Assembly: GCA_963728765.1 (NCBI GenBank)
Contig: CAVSKX010000001.1
Coordinates: forward strand, 1-64,000
Reading direction: 5' to 3'
Length of the DNA: 64,000 bases
Origin: AC-32 sp963728765
GTDB lineage: Bacteria > Actinomycetota > Thermoleophilia > Gaiellales > Gaiellaceae
Shown: positions 1 to 7,795 of the stretch, in pieces
Position numbering within the stretch: the stretch's first letter is position 1
How the letters are laid out: each line of letters starts with the position of its first letter
Notes under the pieces: generated by a model
Seen by the model: only the letters and a program-made list of their open reading frames with translations
The model's database searches: none
What the model was told of the DNA's origin: nothing
Program-made: the position numbers and the translations under genes

Positions 1-101
1 CTTCGCGGCCGGCGAGGGCATTACCACCGCCGAGGGCTGCGGCCCGAGGTGCCGCTTCCGAATCACTGCGCCGAGCCGGTCTACGAGCAGGTCGCCCACG
101 G

Positions 102-284
102 CTAGCGCTCGATCTCGCCGAGCAGTTCGCTAACAGGAACGAGCGCCGCGAAATACACCGGGCACTGCCTGACGATCGGGTCGGACAGTCGGTAATAGGT
201 GCCGCGTTCGATCACGCTGCTGACCGCCCGAAAGGAAGGAAGGGCGCGGTAGATCGCGACTCGCTGCACCTCGCCGACCGTCAC
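102..284 (-). CDS. Small hypothetical protein, coupled to the excisionase-like gene
   Basis: A 60-residue reading frame whose ATG overlaps the stop of the upstream HTH gene in an ATGA arrangement (281-284), which suggests translational coupling. The segment YYRLSDPIVR in the middle resembles the end of a winged-helix region such as those following archaeal-type AAA ATPases, so this may be a remnant of a longer protein. No signal peptide or membrane segment is seen. I do not recognise the family, and the support is mainly its tight spacing to a convincing gene. Confidence 0.4.
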   Translation of the reverse strand: MTVGEVQRVAIYRALPSFRAVSSVIERGTYYRLSDPIVRQCPVYFAALVPVSELLGEIER

Positions 285-514
285 GATCTGTCAGTTGCCA
301 GCTCGGCACCGGTTCGCGCAACTGCCAGGAACGCGCTGAGCTCATTCTTCCCCCCATTGCTCGAGGCCTGCGCAATCCAGGCCTCCAGCTGGCCGGCGTC
401 GATCCGCAACTGGCTACCGACGCGAACCGCGCTGAGCTGCTGATTGGCGACCAGGCGACGGATCGTCTTTTCGCTGACGTTCAGTCGCTCCGCCCTCTCC
501 CGCAGCGTCAGCAT
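281..514 (-). CDS. Excisionase-like helix-turn-helix protein (Xis/MerR-type HTH)
   Basis: A 77-residue protein. Residues 1-50 form a winged helix-turn-helix of the excisionase/HTH_17 type: LRERAERLNVSEKTIRRLV, then the wing VRVGSQLRIDAGQLEAWI. Proteins of this size serve as recombination directionality factors of integrated elements or as small DNA-binding regulators. The gene overlaps the 3' end of the large nuclease-like gene by about 100 nt in another frame and couples to the small downstream frame. Position near tRNA-Val suggests an integrated element. Fold assignment is good; the role as a true excisionase is inferred, since no integrase lies within the window. Confidence 0.7.
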   Translation of the reverse strand: MLTLRERAERLNVSEKTIRRLVANQQLSAVRVGSQLRIDAGQLEAWIAQASSNGGKNELSAFLAVARTGAELATDRS

Positions 515-3044
515 TGGCCGTCGTCGTTATCGCTGTGTCCATTCCTGTCTCTTCGTCTTTCGGGGAACCCCGACGGACTAGAGGTCTAAGTGGGATCATC
601 GTGAGCCCCTGAAGATGTTGTCGCTTCTTGTTGGAGACTTGGTCGAGTGACGGCTGGTTTTCAAAGATCGCGTCCACAGCCTCGTCAAGTTCGTCGTCAG
701 GGATCCACGGCGAGTAGTTCAGGGCGAGAGCGTAGAACGCGCGGGAGTCGTCTACAAGAATCCCGAAACCGACCCACAGGTCGGCTCCGATCTGATGCTT
801 CTTGAGCGTGATGTGCATTTGAAGGCGCTCCGGCAACTCTGAAGCGCGGGTTGTCGGCGCTGAGATCACCGTCAGACCCCACGACTCGTCACCGAGGAAG
901 ACAAGCGTCGCATCGTGAAAGGCCCCGTCTTGCGCCGCAAGCGCGGTTGCTCGCCGCACGTTCTTCGAAAACTCACGACGACTCTCGTCCGACATCGTAA
1001 GGAGAGCGATTGATCCCTCGACGAACGCTGGCTGCCGATGCTCGTCAAGCTGTCGAAGAAACCGCGTCGTGTAGGAGTCGATCTTCATCGACGGTTTCTT
1101 CACCTTCTTCTTCCTCATTCTGCGCTTTGAGAGGTAATACGCGTCTACGTCATCGGTCATCGACGGGATACCGACGAAGTCGGGTCGCGGGTCAGCGTCT
1201 TCGAGCATGTCGTCGAAATAGAGACCATGGAGCAGGTAGAAGACGAAAAAGTCCAATTCGTCGGCTCCGCGTACGACCTTCAGTTCGTTGATGCGACTTC
1301 GACGTAGAAGGAAATGGGGCAGCTGTGCTGCGTAATCGAGCAAGTCCAAGATCACTTCAAGTTCGTGAAGATTCACGATCCAAGGGAACGGCTCCGGCGC
1401 GTCGAGCAACTCAGCCTCGGCCAAGGCCCAAGCGGATGTTGAGAGACCGCTGAAATCGTCGAGTGTGACGACGACGGCGAAGACGCGGGTCAGTTGAGTT
1501 GCATCGAACGGAATCGGCTTCCCGTCTGCATCCGAGATCGCAATGCGCTCATGGGCCTCAATCGCAGCGGTAAGCCGATTCGCCTGCTCTGTCGCCCGCT
1601 CAAGTGTCCCTTCAATATCGCGTTTTAGACTCCCTTCCAGGGCGCGACGTGCGGGCGCGGACAGTGCGGCACCCTTCGCCTCGACGACGAAGGCCACGGT
1701 GTCCAGCACAACCAAGCCGTCGATCTCGACCCGGTCACCATCTCCGATCACGTAAGTCGGATTGAGCCAGGCGCTCGTCGTCTTCAAGCCCTCGCTGAGA
1801 AGCGAGACCGCGCGTTCCTCTACGTACTTTGCGCGGACTTTGTTGTACCGCTCCCATCGTTGCGTGGTGGCGGAATCACCCGTCTCAGGTTTTAGCGCCT
1901 GTTCCAGGCGAGCCCGGAGAGCGAACAGGACGTTCCCGTGGTAGGTACAGAGATAGTTGCCCTCCCCGTCACTGATGATCGGGTGAGACCGCAGCCGGTG
2001 GGAGCCGCGCAGCTCAAACGTGGGCGATTGCCTGAAGTCGAGCGAGAACGCGTCCAGGAAGGCGGCGGCAACGTCTTCGGAGCGTCCAGCTGCCTCTGCC
2101 AACTCTAAGGGCGTGACCTGCATGGCATCTCCGGCGCGCGTCCACGCATAGCCGATCGCCATGTTGCGGATGAGTCGCGTTTGCCGCCTCTTAGGCTCTT
2201 TCGAGAGCAACTCGACGACGGGCGCAAGGTTCTCATCCTTCAACTCTTGATTGCGAGTGGCCCGCTGGACGTCTTGAGCGAGGTACTTCTCAAGTTCGCG
2301 CGACTCTTCTGCACGCGTGCGAAATCGCTCGAAGCCGATGTCCCAGAGAGCCTTGCTAAAGGCGAGGGCGTCCTCCACGTCAAAGCCAACTGAGGCGCGC
2401 AAATCGACTGAGACAACGTTCCCGCCAAAGAGACCGATAAGCGTCTCGCGTTCCTGCCATTCGTAAGTCGGGTTTCGCAAGAAGAGTTCGCGCTGGACGA
2501 TCTGTCTGCGAACCTCGTCGATGGCCCGTGGTCGCGCCTCGCCGTCGCTTGTCATCGCGTGCATTGCCGCAAAGGACGACAGGCTGAGCATCTGTTCGAG
2601 CTTGGCTTGAAGCTCGCGAATAACGGGGCCATCGAGAGGCCGAAGTCGTTCGGGATCGTCGCCTTCCCGAGAGGGCCGTTCTAGGAGAAGAAGCCCGGCG
2701 TACTCGACGACGACAAACAGGCCCTCATGCGTCGACTCGCGATACGTCTCGACGTTGAGCGGCATGTTCGCGATCAACAGGTTCGTCAAGACATCAAAGG
2801 CATCGAAAGGCGACATCGCTTCGACAACCTCGTGCTTCAGCGTCTCGATCTGGGAGGGGAGGTTGGCGAAGAAGTCGTCTCGAAGTTTCAGAAACTCGTC
2901 GAGACTGATCGAAGGCTCGTTCTGTTCTTCCGGTTCGTCCGCCTTTGACGCTTCCTCCGGATTCAAGGTTTCGGACGACCGAGAGCGCCGTATCTGTTGC
3001 CGCCGACGCTTGGTTCTCTGTCGAGTTCGCTTCTTCTTCGCCAC
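414..3044 (-). CDS. Large protein with a PD-(D/E)XK nuclease-like motif
   Basis: An 876-residue soluble protein with a basic N-terminus (residues 1-25 rich in K/R). Around residues 436-460 there is an Asp in VEIDGLVVL (D442) followed by VVEAKG (E455, K457). This is the D...ExK arrangement of PD-(D/E)XK nucleases, as in NERD- and Mrr-like restriction domains. The flanks are not recognised. The last 40 or so residues are low-complexity and overlap the HTH gene, so the native C-terminus may be poorly conserved. It lies between tRNA-Val and an excisionase-like gene, a typical place for a defence gene. Nuclease activity and a defence role are inference. Confidence 0.65.
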   Translation of the reverse strand: MAKKKRTRQRTKRRRQQIRRSRSSETLNPEEASKADEPEEQNEPSISLDEFLKLRDDFFANLPSQIETLKHEVVEAMSPFDAFDVLTNLLIANMPLNVETYRESTHEGLFVVVEYAGLLLLERPSREGDDPERLRPLDGPVIRELQAKLEQMLSLSSFAAMHAMTSDGEARPRAIDEVRRQIVQRELFLRNPTYEWQERETLIGLFGGNVVSVDLRASVGFDVEDALAFSKALWDIGFERFRTRAEESRELEKYLAQDVQRATRNQELKDENLAPVVELLSKEPKRRQTRLIRNMAIGYAWTRAGDAMQVTPLELAEAAGRSEDVAAAFLDAFSLDFRQSPTFELRGSHRLRSHPIISDGEGNYLCTYHGNVLFALRARLEQALKPETGDSATTQRWERYNKVRAKYVEERAVSLLSEGLKTTSAWLNPTYVIGDGDRVEIDGLVVLDTVAFVVEAKGAALSAPARRALEGSLKRDIEGTLERATEQANRLTAAIEAHERIAISDADGKPIPFDATQLTRVFAVVVTLDDFSGLSTSAWALAEAELLDAPEPFPWIVNLHELEVILDLLDYAAQLPHFLLRRSRINELKVVRGADELDFFVFYLLHGLYFDDMLEDADPRPDFVGIPSMTDDVDAYYLSKRRMRKKKVKKPSMKIDSYTTRFLRQLDEHRQPAFVEGSIALLTMSDESRREFSKNVRRATALAAQDGAFHDATLVFLGDESWGLTVISAPTTRASELPERLQMHITLKKHQIGADLWVGFGILVDDSRAFYALALNYSPWIPDDELDEAVDAIFENQPSLDQVSNKKRQHLQGLTMIPLRPLVRRGSPKDEETGMDTAITTTANADAAGEGGATERQRKDDPSPGRQSAAQRGSRR

Positions 3045-3154
3045 GACGACGACGCTAGCGAACAGAGTCGATTGCGCAGACCCTTCTTCGAGTGATGGCC
3101 CGGAGCCGCACCGGCCGGGCGGTTAATTCGGCGTGAGCCAAGAACGAAACTCGT

Positions 3155-3178
3155 ACTCACCAATCCACTCACCAACAC
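3155..3178. repeat. Tandem 12-bp repeat next to tRNA-Val
   Basis: ACTCACCAATCC is followed directly by ACTCACCAACAC (10 of 12 identical), 48 bp beyond the 3' end of tRNA-Val. Paired short repeats near a tRNA attachment site are what integrase arm-type sites look like, and the tRNA-Lys island in this window has a comparable doublet. Function is inferred from position only. Confidence 0.4.
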
Positions 3179-3225
3179 AGCCGTCGCAGGGAAGGCAGCG
3201 GGTCAGAAACGGCTCGGTTAGGAAG

Positions 3226-3298
3226 TGGGCGGTGCCGGGATCGAACCAGCGACCTCCTGCTTGTAAGGCAGGCGCTCTCCCAACTGAGCTAACCGCCC
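3226..3298 (-). tRNA. tRNA-Val (anticodon TAC)
   Basis: A 73-nt cloverleaf on the minus strand. Acceptor GGGCGGT pairs with the 3' strand ending CCGCCC plus discriminator A. The D arm is GCTC...GAGC, the anticodon stem CCTGC/GCAGG with loop CTTACAA (TAC), and the T loop TTCGATC. No CCA is encoded. A putative integrated element abuts its 3' end, and the YjbR-type gene stop codon falls within its first ten bases. Confidence 0.95.
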
Positions 3299-3672
3299 TC
3301 GGTCTCTAGCGTGCCAGACTCGACGTAGCCCTGCGCCACGGCGTACTCCTCCGCCACCTGCTTCGGCGCGCAGAACGCCCAGGCGTCCTCGACGAGCTCG
3401 CGCATCTCGTCGGCGTCGATCGCCGCCAGCCGAACGTGCACCCAGTGGTACCGCATGTCCGAGGGTCGCGGCAGCGAGAACTTCTCCGGCTCCGCGTCCA
3501 CGAGCGCCTGGCGCAGCTCTTTCGGGAACGCGAACCCCATGGTCGACCCATCCCGCGAGAGCGCCAGCCAGACGATCCGTCCGTCGATCCGAAACTTCAC
3601 CTGGCCCCGCACGAGCCCCTCGGAGCTCCGAGGAAGCGTGCTGGCAACCGCCCGCACCTCATCGATCGTCAC
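3289..3672 (-). CDS. MmcQ/YjbR family protein
   Basis: A 127-residue protein of the YjbR/MmcQ fold. Features are an N-terminal helix (TIDEVRAVASTLP), an early strand VKFRIDGRIVWLAL, and the typical ending YHWVHVRL followed by an acidic helix ELVEDAWAFCAPK. Family members are small presumed DNA-binding proteins of unclear role. A GTG at 3672 places the conserved start correctly; the in-frame region further upstream is arginine-rich and does not look coding. The stop codon lies inside the 5' end of tRNA-Val, so the two genes overlap by 10 nt and may be co-transcribed. Confidence 0.85.
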   Translation of the reverse strand: MTIDEVRAVASTLPRSSEGLVRGQVKFRIDGRIVWLALSRDGSTMGFAFPKELRQALVDAEPEKFSLPRPSDMRYHWVHVRLAAIDADEMRELVEDAWAFCAPKQVAEEYAVAQGYVESGTLETEGG

Positions 3673-3750
3673 CACGCCGCCAGCATAGATCCGCCGCCGT
3701 AGCCGACATGTGCGGCTGCGGCTCACCGCGGCAACTCCGAAGGAGAAGAG

Positions 3751-3795
3751 CCGCCGAAAGTCATCATGCCCGCGAAGCGGGCGGACTTTCGGCGG
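3751..3795 (-). terminator. Composite hairpin downstream of tRNA-Glu
   Basis: A 12-bp perfect inverted repeat (CCGCCGAAAGTC at 3751-3762 and its complement at 3784-3795) encloses a second stem GCCCGC-GAA-GCGGGC (3768-3782). It begins 4 nt after the 3' end of tRNA-Glu in the direction of transcription, fitting a terminator or processing structure. There is no T-tract, so a factor-independent terminator is not proven. Confidence 0.6.
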
Positions 3796-3798
3796 TGA

Positions 3799-3871
3799 TG
3801 CCCCCGACGGGATTCGAACCCGTGCTACAGCCTTGAAAGGGCTGTGACCTAGGCCGCTAGTCGACGGGGGC
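3799..3871 (-). tRNA. tRNA-Glu (anticodon TTC)
   Basis: A 73-nt minus-strand cloverleaf. Acceptor is GCCCCCG/CGGGGGC plus A, the anticodon stem CAGCC/GGCTG with loop CTTTCAA (TTC), and the T arm GGGTTCGAATCCC. No CCA is encoded. A strong hairpin follows it. Confidence 0.95.
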
Positions 3872-3923
3872 GGTCGGCGAACGATAGCCCTCGTTCCGGT
3901 CTAGCGGTCAGGATTGACCGGTC

Positions 3924-4607
3924 ATGACGCGCTCGCGCTGGATGGCTCTCAGCTTCGCTCTCGGGTCGACGTGCTTCCTCATCGGTCCCTTCCCCGGCTA
4001 CGTCCAGCTGGTCGGCGAGTCGGCCGACGCCATCACCTTCTTCGTCGGCTCGATCCTGTTCACGCTCGGCGGCGCGCTGCAGAGCTGGCTTGCCTGGCCC
4101 GAACGGCGCTCCCGCGGCGGCGGACGGGCAGCTTGGTGGGCCGCGATCGTCCAGTCCGCCGGCACACTGTTCTTCAACGTCACCACCTACCAGGCGATGC
4201 ACAACGCCCTGTCGAGCCCCGAGTACAACAGGCTTGTGTGGCGGCCCGACTGGCGCGGGTCGATCTGCTTCCTGGTCTCCGGGACGATCGCCTACCTCGC
4301 CTCGCCGCGCCGCGGATGGCACGGGTGGCGGCCGGTGCACGGCGAGGCGGGTTGGTGGCAGCCGGGGGTCAACCTGCTCGGCTGCATCTTCTTCGGAATC
4401 TCGGCGGTTGCCGGCTACGTCGTTCCCTCGACCGGCTCGATGCTCGACCAGGCCGCGGCCAACTGGAACACCTCGCTCGGCGCGGCCTGCTTCCTCGCCT
4501 GCGCGCTCGACACGCTGCACACCGGCAGGACCTCGAAGATGTCGCCCCGCACCCGGCTCCACGAGCTCGAGCACGAGCTCGAGGCCGATGCCCGGCGCGT
4601 GCTCTGA
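3924..4607 (+). CDS. Integral membrane protein, YrhK-like
   Basis: A 227-residue protein with about five hydrophobic segments (near residues 7-25, 37-57, 70-90, 110-128 and 148-170) and a charged C-terminal tail rich in Glu/Arg. The first part, FALGSTCFLIGPFPGY followed by FFVGSILFTLGGALQSW, resembles the YrhK domain, a two-helix membrane module of unknown function. It abuts the convergent SRPBCC gene with no space between stop codons, so transcription may run into antisense. Function is unknown and the domain call is moderate. Confidence 0.65.
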   Translation: MTRSRWMALSFALGSTCFLIGPFPGYVQLVGESADAITFFVGSILFTLGGALQSWLAWPERRSRGGGRAAWWAAIVQSAGTLFFNVTTYQAMHNALSSPEYNRLVWRPDWRGSICFLVSGTIAYLASPRRGWHGWRPVHGEAGWWQPGVNLLGCIFFGISAVAGYVVPSTGSMLDQAAANWNTSLGAACFLACALDTLHTGRTSKMSPRTRLHELEHELEADARRVL

Positions 4608-5033
4608 TCAGCCCTCGAGCAGCTCCTTCAGCCGGTCGAAGTCCTTCCGCATCTCCGCCTCGACGGTGCGCGCGAGCATCGGCTCCCCGAGCCTCATGAG
4701 CCCGCCCGCCTTTCCTTCCGCGACGACCGTCAGCCGCGTCCCGCCGTCCGCCTCGGCCAGCCGGTGATCGACCGTGAATCGCACCGGGCCTTTCAGCGTC
4801 TTCAGCATCAGCCTGTGGGGCCGATCGAACTCCGTCACCTCGAGCTCGCTGTGGACCTCCCGGCCCAGCCCGCGGCGGCACTCGAAGATCCGCACCCCCT
4901 CGGCCAACGGCTCGTCCGCCCGAGACTCCACCGCGCTCGACTGCCACTCGGGGAGGCGATCGAGATCTACGAGGTGCTCGAACACCTCCTCGGCCGGCCG
5001 CGCCACGTCGATCGTGAGCTCGATCCGAACCAC
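4608..5033 (-). CDS. SRPBCC (START-like) family protein
   Basis: A 141-residue single-domain protein of the Bet v1/START-like fold. The N-terminus VRIELTIDVARPAEEVFEHLVDLDRLPEW is the usual first strand and helices. A central antiparallel sheet follows, then a long C-terminal helix ending FDRLKELLEG. Such proteins bind hydrophobic ligands or act as cyclases or dehydratases. There is no pathway context nearby. It starts with GTG and reads away from tRNA-Lys. Confidence 0.8.
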   Translation of the reverse strand: MVRIELTIDVARPAEEVFEHLVDLDRLPEWQSSAVESRADEPLAEGVRIFECRRGLGREVHSELEVTEFDRPHRLMLKTLKGPVRFTVDHRLAEADGGTRLTVVAEGKAGGLMRLGEPMLARTVEAEMRKDFDRLKELLEG

Positions 5034-5056
5034 CGGCGGAGGGTACCCTCGCCCCG

Positions 5057-5129
5057 GGGCCGGTAGCTCAGCTGGTAGAGCAGGGGACTTTTAATCCCAA
5101 GGTCGCAGGTTCGATCCCTGCCCGGCCCA
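5057..5129 (+). tRNA. tRNA-Lys (anticodon TTT), island attachment target
   Basis: A 73-nt plus-strand cloverleaf. Acceptor is GGGCCGG/CCGGCCC plus A, the D arm GCTC...GAGC, the anticodon loop CTTTTAA (TTT), and the T arm GCAGGTTCGATCCCTGC. No CCA is encoded. The 3' 43 bases, from just before the anticodon loop to the discriminator, recur exactly at 12563-12605. An element therefore integrated into this gene and restored it on insertion. Confidence 0.96.
5087..5129 (+). repeat. attL: 43-bp direct repeat within tRNA-Lys
   Basis: The left copy of the perfect 43-bp direct repeat, which forms the 3' part of the functional tRNA-Lys. Identity stops at the base before 5087 (g here, c at the other copy) and after 5129 (t versus c). 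Confidence 0.9.
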
Positions 5130-5191
5130 TCAGCAAAAGTCCTGGTAAACGGGAGAAGCCGGTCTACGTTGGCTCGCTTCGAGGCTCGAAG

Positions 5192-5211
5192 GGTCAACGT
5201 AGGGTCAACAA
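5192..5211 (+). repeat. Left arm-type motif of the tRNA-Lys island
   Basis: GGTCAACGTAGGGTCAACAA holds two GGTCAAC units and matches the motif at 12448-12467 in 18 of 20 positions, in the same orientation. A CTACGTTG/CAACGTAG inverted pair (5164-5171 and 5195-5202) overlaps it. Position just inside attL suggests an integrase arm-binding site. Confidence 0.6.
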
Positions 5212-5269
5212 CGTACACCGGTATCGAAGTCAGATGACCTAGGCCGGAGCTGGATCGAGGCCCGCGAAT

Positions 5270-6050
5270 CGTCGGCTACACGACCGCTGCGTCGGCGCTG
5301 ATCGAGGTCAAGGCGTCCAAGTCGCTCGAGCGCGGTGGGGCGAAGTTGGCCGAGGCCCGGCGAGCCATCCTCGCCGGCGTCGCGGTGACCGGCGGGATCG
5401 AGCGCGAGCTCCTCGCCCTCGACGACACGATGCCTCAGCAGGACTTCAAGAGCCGCCTCGACAAGTTCGACACTGACAAAGGCTGGGCGTCGTCCAGGAG
5501 GCGCCCTCGGGCGCCGTCGACTACGGCGACCTCCTCTACGAGCGCTACGTCGACGGGCCTGGCTCGCCGCCCGCTCGGCCTACTCCTACAAGAAGGGTCG
5601 GCTAATCGAGGATGCCGTCGCCGAGCTCCTGACCAAGGCCAAGATCGGCTTCGACCAGGAGCCGGACGAACTCGTCCGCAAGGGCCTCCTGCCTTCGAAG
5701 CCCGACTTCGTGCTCCCGAACGTCGAGACACCGAGCGTCCCCCTCGAGGCCAAGGGCGCGGACGACGGCGGAGCGCCCGCGACAAGGCGGCGCGGATCGC
5801 CGCTGTCGCGACCGCTGCCGAGGCCCAGGGCTGGACACCGATGGCTGTCATCGACGGCAACGGCTCGAAGCGGCGCGATGCGCTCGTCCAGACCCTCGAG
5901 GCGACCCACGGCTTGACCCTCTCGCTCGCCAACGTCGAGCTGATCCTCGATGTGCCCGAGGTCAGCTACTGGGGACCGGCTAGCCCGTATCAGCGCCCGT
6001 CCTGCCTCGGAGAGCGTCCGGGCACACTCGAGAAATGGCTTAACCAAGCG
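5270..6050 (+). pseudogene. Frameshifted restriction-endonuclease-like gene
   Basis: Coding signal switches frame at least three times. Pieces read LAEARRAILAGVAVTGGIER, then VVQEAPSGAVDYGDLLYERY, then SAYSYKKGRLIEDAVAELL and KPDFVLPN...VPLEAKGADD, then KAARIAAVATAAEAQGW. The PDF...LEAKG pair has the spacing of a PD-(D/E)XK catalytic core, so the ancestor may have been a type II restriction enzyme or related nuclease. No methylase partner is seen. Shifts are single-base, so sequencing error is possible, but other genes in the island are also broken. The last frame runs on in register into the next gene without a stop. Confidence 0.6.
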
Positions 6051-6093
6051 GCGCAGCCACCGCTCAGCGTAAATTTAGACCTCTCACCCGATA

Positions 6094-6112
6094 TGTGCAC
6101 TACAGTGTGCAC
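6094..6112 (+). promoter_or_regulatory. Direct repeat of TGTGCAC just upstream of the operon start
   Basis: TGTGCAC occurs at 6094-6100 and 6106-6112, separated by TACAG, with each GTGCAC itself palindromic. The second copy ends 1 nt before the ATG at 6114. This is the geometry of a repressor operator covering a near-leaderless start. The operon encodes its own HTH protein, an obvious candidate ligand. No convincing -35/-10 pair could be fixed. Confidence 0.45.
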
Positions 6113-6113
6113 T

Positions 6114-6878
6114 ATGGAGGGGCGTCCACCCGTGCTTCACAACCCCCCGCTCGCGATCGTTGCCGTCGAGTTGCGCTTCCCTGGGGCGATCCTACTCCCA
6201 GAGGACTACAAGAAGATTCGTCGAGAGCTGGCATCCGAGTACCCCGCTTCCGACACCGAGCAAGGCATCGGCGTTGAGCTCAGCGTCCAGGGCATCCGCC
6301 AACAGGCGACGACGGAGAGGCAGGTCTATCGCACTCGCGACGGAGTTCACCAGGTCGCCCTGACCCCGACCGCTCTCGTGCTCGAGGCGCGCGACGGACG
6401 AGAGTATGAGGGATTTGAGCGTTTCCTTGAGCGATGGATGAAGGTACTCGAGATCGTCCAGCCGCTCGCGGAGATCAACATCCAGCTTCGCCTGGGGCTC
6501 CGTTACGTCAACCAGCTTCCGGTCGAAGATGCGTCCGCCGGCTTCGATGCCCTGACTGATCGGATCAACCCGGTGCTCCTATCGCCGGCCGGCGCAGAAG
6601 GGTTTGACTTTTCCGTCGCGCGCTCGTTCCAAGAGCTTCGCCTCGTCGACGCGCAGGGCAAGGCGACTCTCAGGCACGGCTTACAGGCTGCCGATGACGA
6701 GTCGCCCCCGCCCGGTGCCTACATCTTGGACATCGACTATTACGACGACGAGCTTGCCGACTACGATCCTGAACGGCAGGTGGAACGACTCAAACTCTTC
6801 AACTGGAGGATCTGGAACATTTTCCGTTGGTCGATCACCGACAGCGAATACGAGCGAATGGAACCAGAGGAGGCCTGA
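6114..6878 (+). CDS. TIGR04255 family protein
   Basis: A 254-residue protein with hallmarks of the sporadically distributed TIGR04255 family. It opens with NPPLAIVAVELRFPGAIL, has TRDGVHQVALTPTALVLEARD in the first third, a central LRLGLRYVNQLP, and ends with a Trp-rich helix (FNWRIWNIFRWSITD). Members are found next to HTH proteins, toxins and defence genes; their biochemical role is unknown. The ATG at 6114 is chosen because the conserved N-terminus follows it directly and a TGTGCAC repeat lies just before it. Its stop overlaps the next start (TGATG), so the two are coupled. Confidence 0.8.
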   Translation: MEGRPPVLHNPPLAIVAVELRFPGAILLPEDYKKIRRELASEYPASDTEQGIGVELSVQGIRQQATTERQVYRTRDGVHQVALTPTALVLEARDGREYEGFERFLERWMKVLEIVQPLAEINIQLRLGLRYVNQLPVEDASAGFDALTDRINPVLLSPAGAEGFDFSVARSFQELRLVDAQGKATLRHGLQAADDESPPPGAYILDIDYYDDELADYDPERQVERLKLFNWRIWNIFRWSITDSEYERMEPEEA

Positions 6879-7786
6879 TGCCCGAACTAGCCGAACAGAC
6901 GACACACGTTCGTGAAAGGCTCTTTGGGCGGGGCTTGGGATTTGGAGCCCCATCGCCTAGGCGCCGGGTCTATGTCTTTGGAGGGGGAGAGCCGACCGGA
7001 GGTCTCTTTGACTACCCGGAGCGAACCTGGGAGGAATCAGTCGGCTGGCGGCTCGCGCCGGGTTCGATGCGGCCCGAGGGCGCGATGAAGGTCTACTCGG
7101 GCTGGATGAAGCCCGAAGGTGAGAGAAGGGTCTACTTCGCGTACGGCCCATCCGACTGCATCGAATTGGGCGCGCCGAGCGCGAGAGACACTTTGAGTCT
7201 CTTTGCCCCGATGCTCCTGACACGAGCCGGCACGGGTTATGTCCTCGACGACTTGCGCGCCACCATCCCGAAGCTTTGGGCTCAGGAGGCTCCCGTCAAG
7301 GAGTTGCCTGCTATCGAAGTGGCCACGCCCCTGGTCATTGATGTTCCCGAGGCCCTCAAGGAAGCTCGGACGAAGGCTGGCTTGCCCGTCCAAGACCTCG
7401 CGGCGATGTTCGGCATCAAGCGGCGGCAGTTCTACAACCTCCTCTCCGGCGAGGACACGACTGACCCGGCACGTGAGCCACGCATCGCACGCATCGTCAA
7501 CGCGATCAGGCACATCAGCGACCAGGTCGGCTCTAACAGCCGAAAGGTTCGGGCCGTCCTGCTCGGGCGAATCGACGGTGACTCCGTCTACGACGCGGCG
7601 GTCGCCGACGATACGCGTCGGCTTGACCGAGCGCTCCAGCGCGCGCTCGTCGCCTCTGCTGAGGGTCTGACGCCGGCACGCCGTTCGGCGCCGTCAACGC
7701 GGGCGACGCCCGAAGAGGCTGCTGCGATCCGAGATTTCCTCAGGGCCACGCGCGACGAGACGGGCAACGACGTGCCCGACGCATGA
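6878..7786 (+). CDS. HTH domain protein, second gene of island operon
   Basis: A 302-residue protein. The N-terminal half (residues 1-150) is not recognised; it contains a Gly-rich VYVFGGGEPTGGLFDYPE stretch and several Trp/Tyr. Around residues 155-195 there is an XRE-like helix-turn-helix (EALKEARTKAGLPVQDLA, then FGIKRRQFYNLLSGE). The C-terminal third is helical and charged. It starts in the stop codon of the TIGR04255 gene and ends 9 nt before the third gene, so the three form one transcription unit. It may repress the operon or act as the sensor or antitoxin-like partner. That role is inference. Confidence 0.75.
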   Translation: MPELAEQTTHVRERLFGRGLGFGAPSPRRRVYVFGGGEPTGGLFDYPERTWEESVGWRLAPGSMRPEGAMKVYSGWMKPEGERRVYFAYGPSDCIELGAPSARDTLSLFAPMLLTRAGTGYVLDDLRATIPKLWAQEAPVKELPAIEVATPLVIDVPEALKEARTKAGLPVQDLAAMFGIKRRQFYNLLSGEDTTDPAREPRIARIVNAIRHISDQVGSNSRKVRAVLLGRIDGDSVYDAAVADDTRRLDRALQRALVASAEGLTPARRSAPSTRATPEEAAAIRDFLRATRDETGNDVPDA

Positions 7787-7795
7787 TGGGCGTCT

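Noticed and set aside
1..101. Possible end of a gene entering from the left
   Set aside because: Two frames are open but neither gives recognisable sequence in about 33 codons, so no call is made.
5346..6878. A single 510-codon open frame read as one protein
   Set aside because: Its first 250 codons hold an Arg/Ser-rich out-of-frame stretch between remnants of an older nuclease-like gene. The TIGR04255 domain begins with its own ATG at 6114, so this is a pseudogene tail fused by chance to a real gene.
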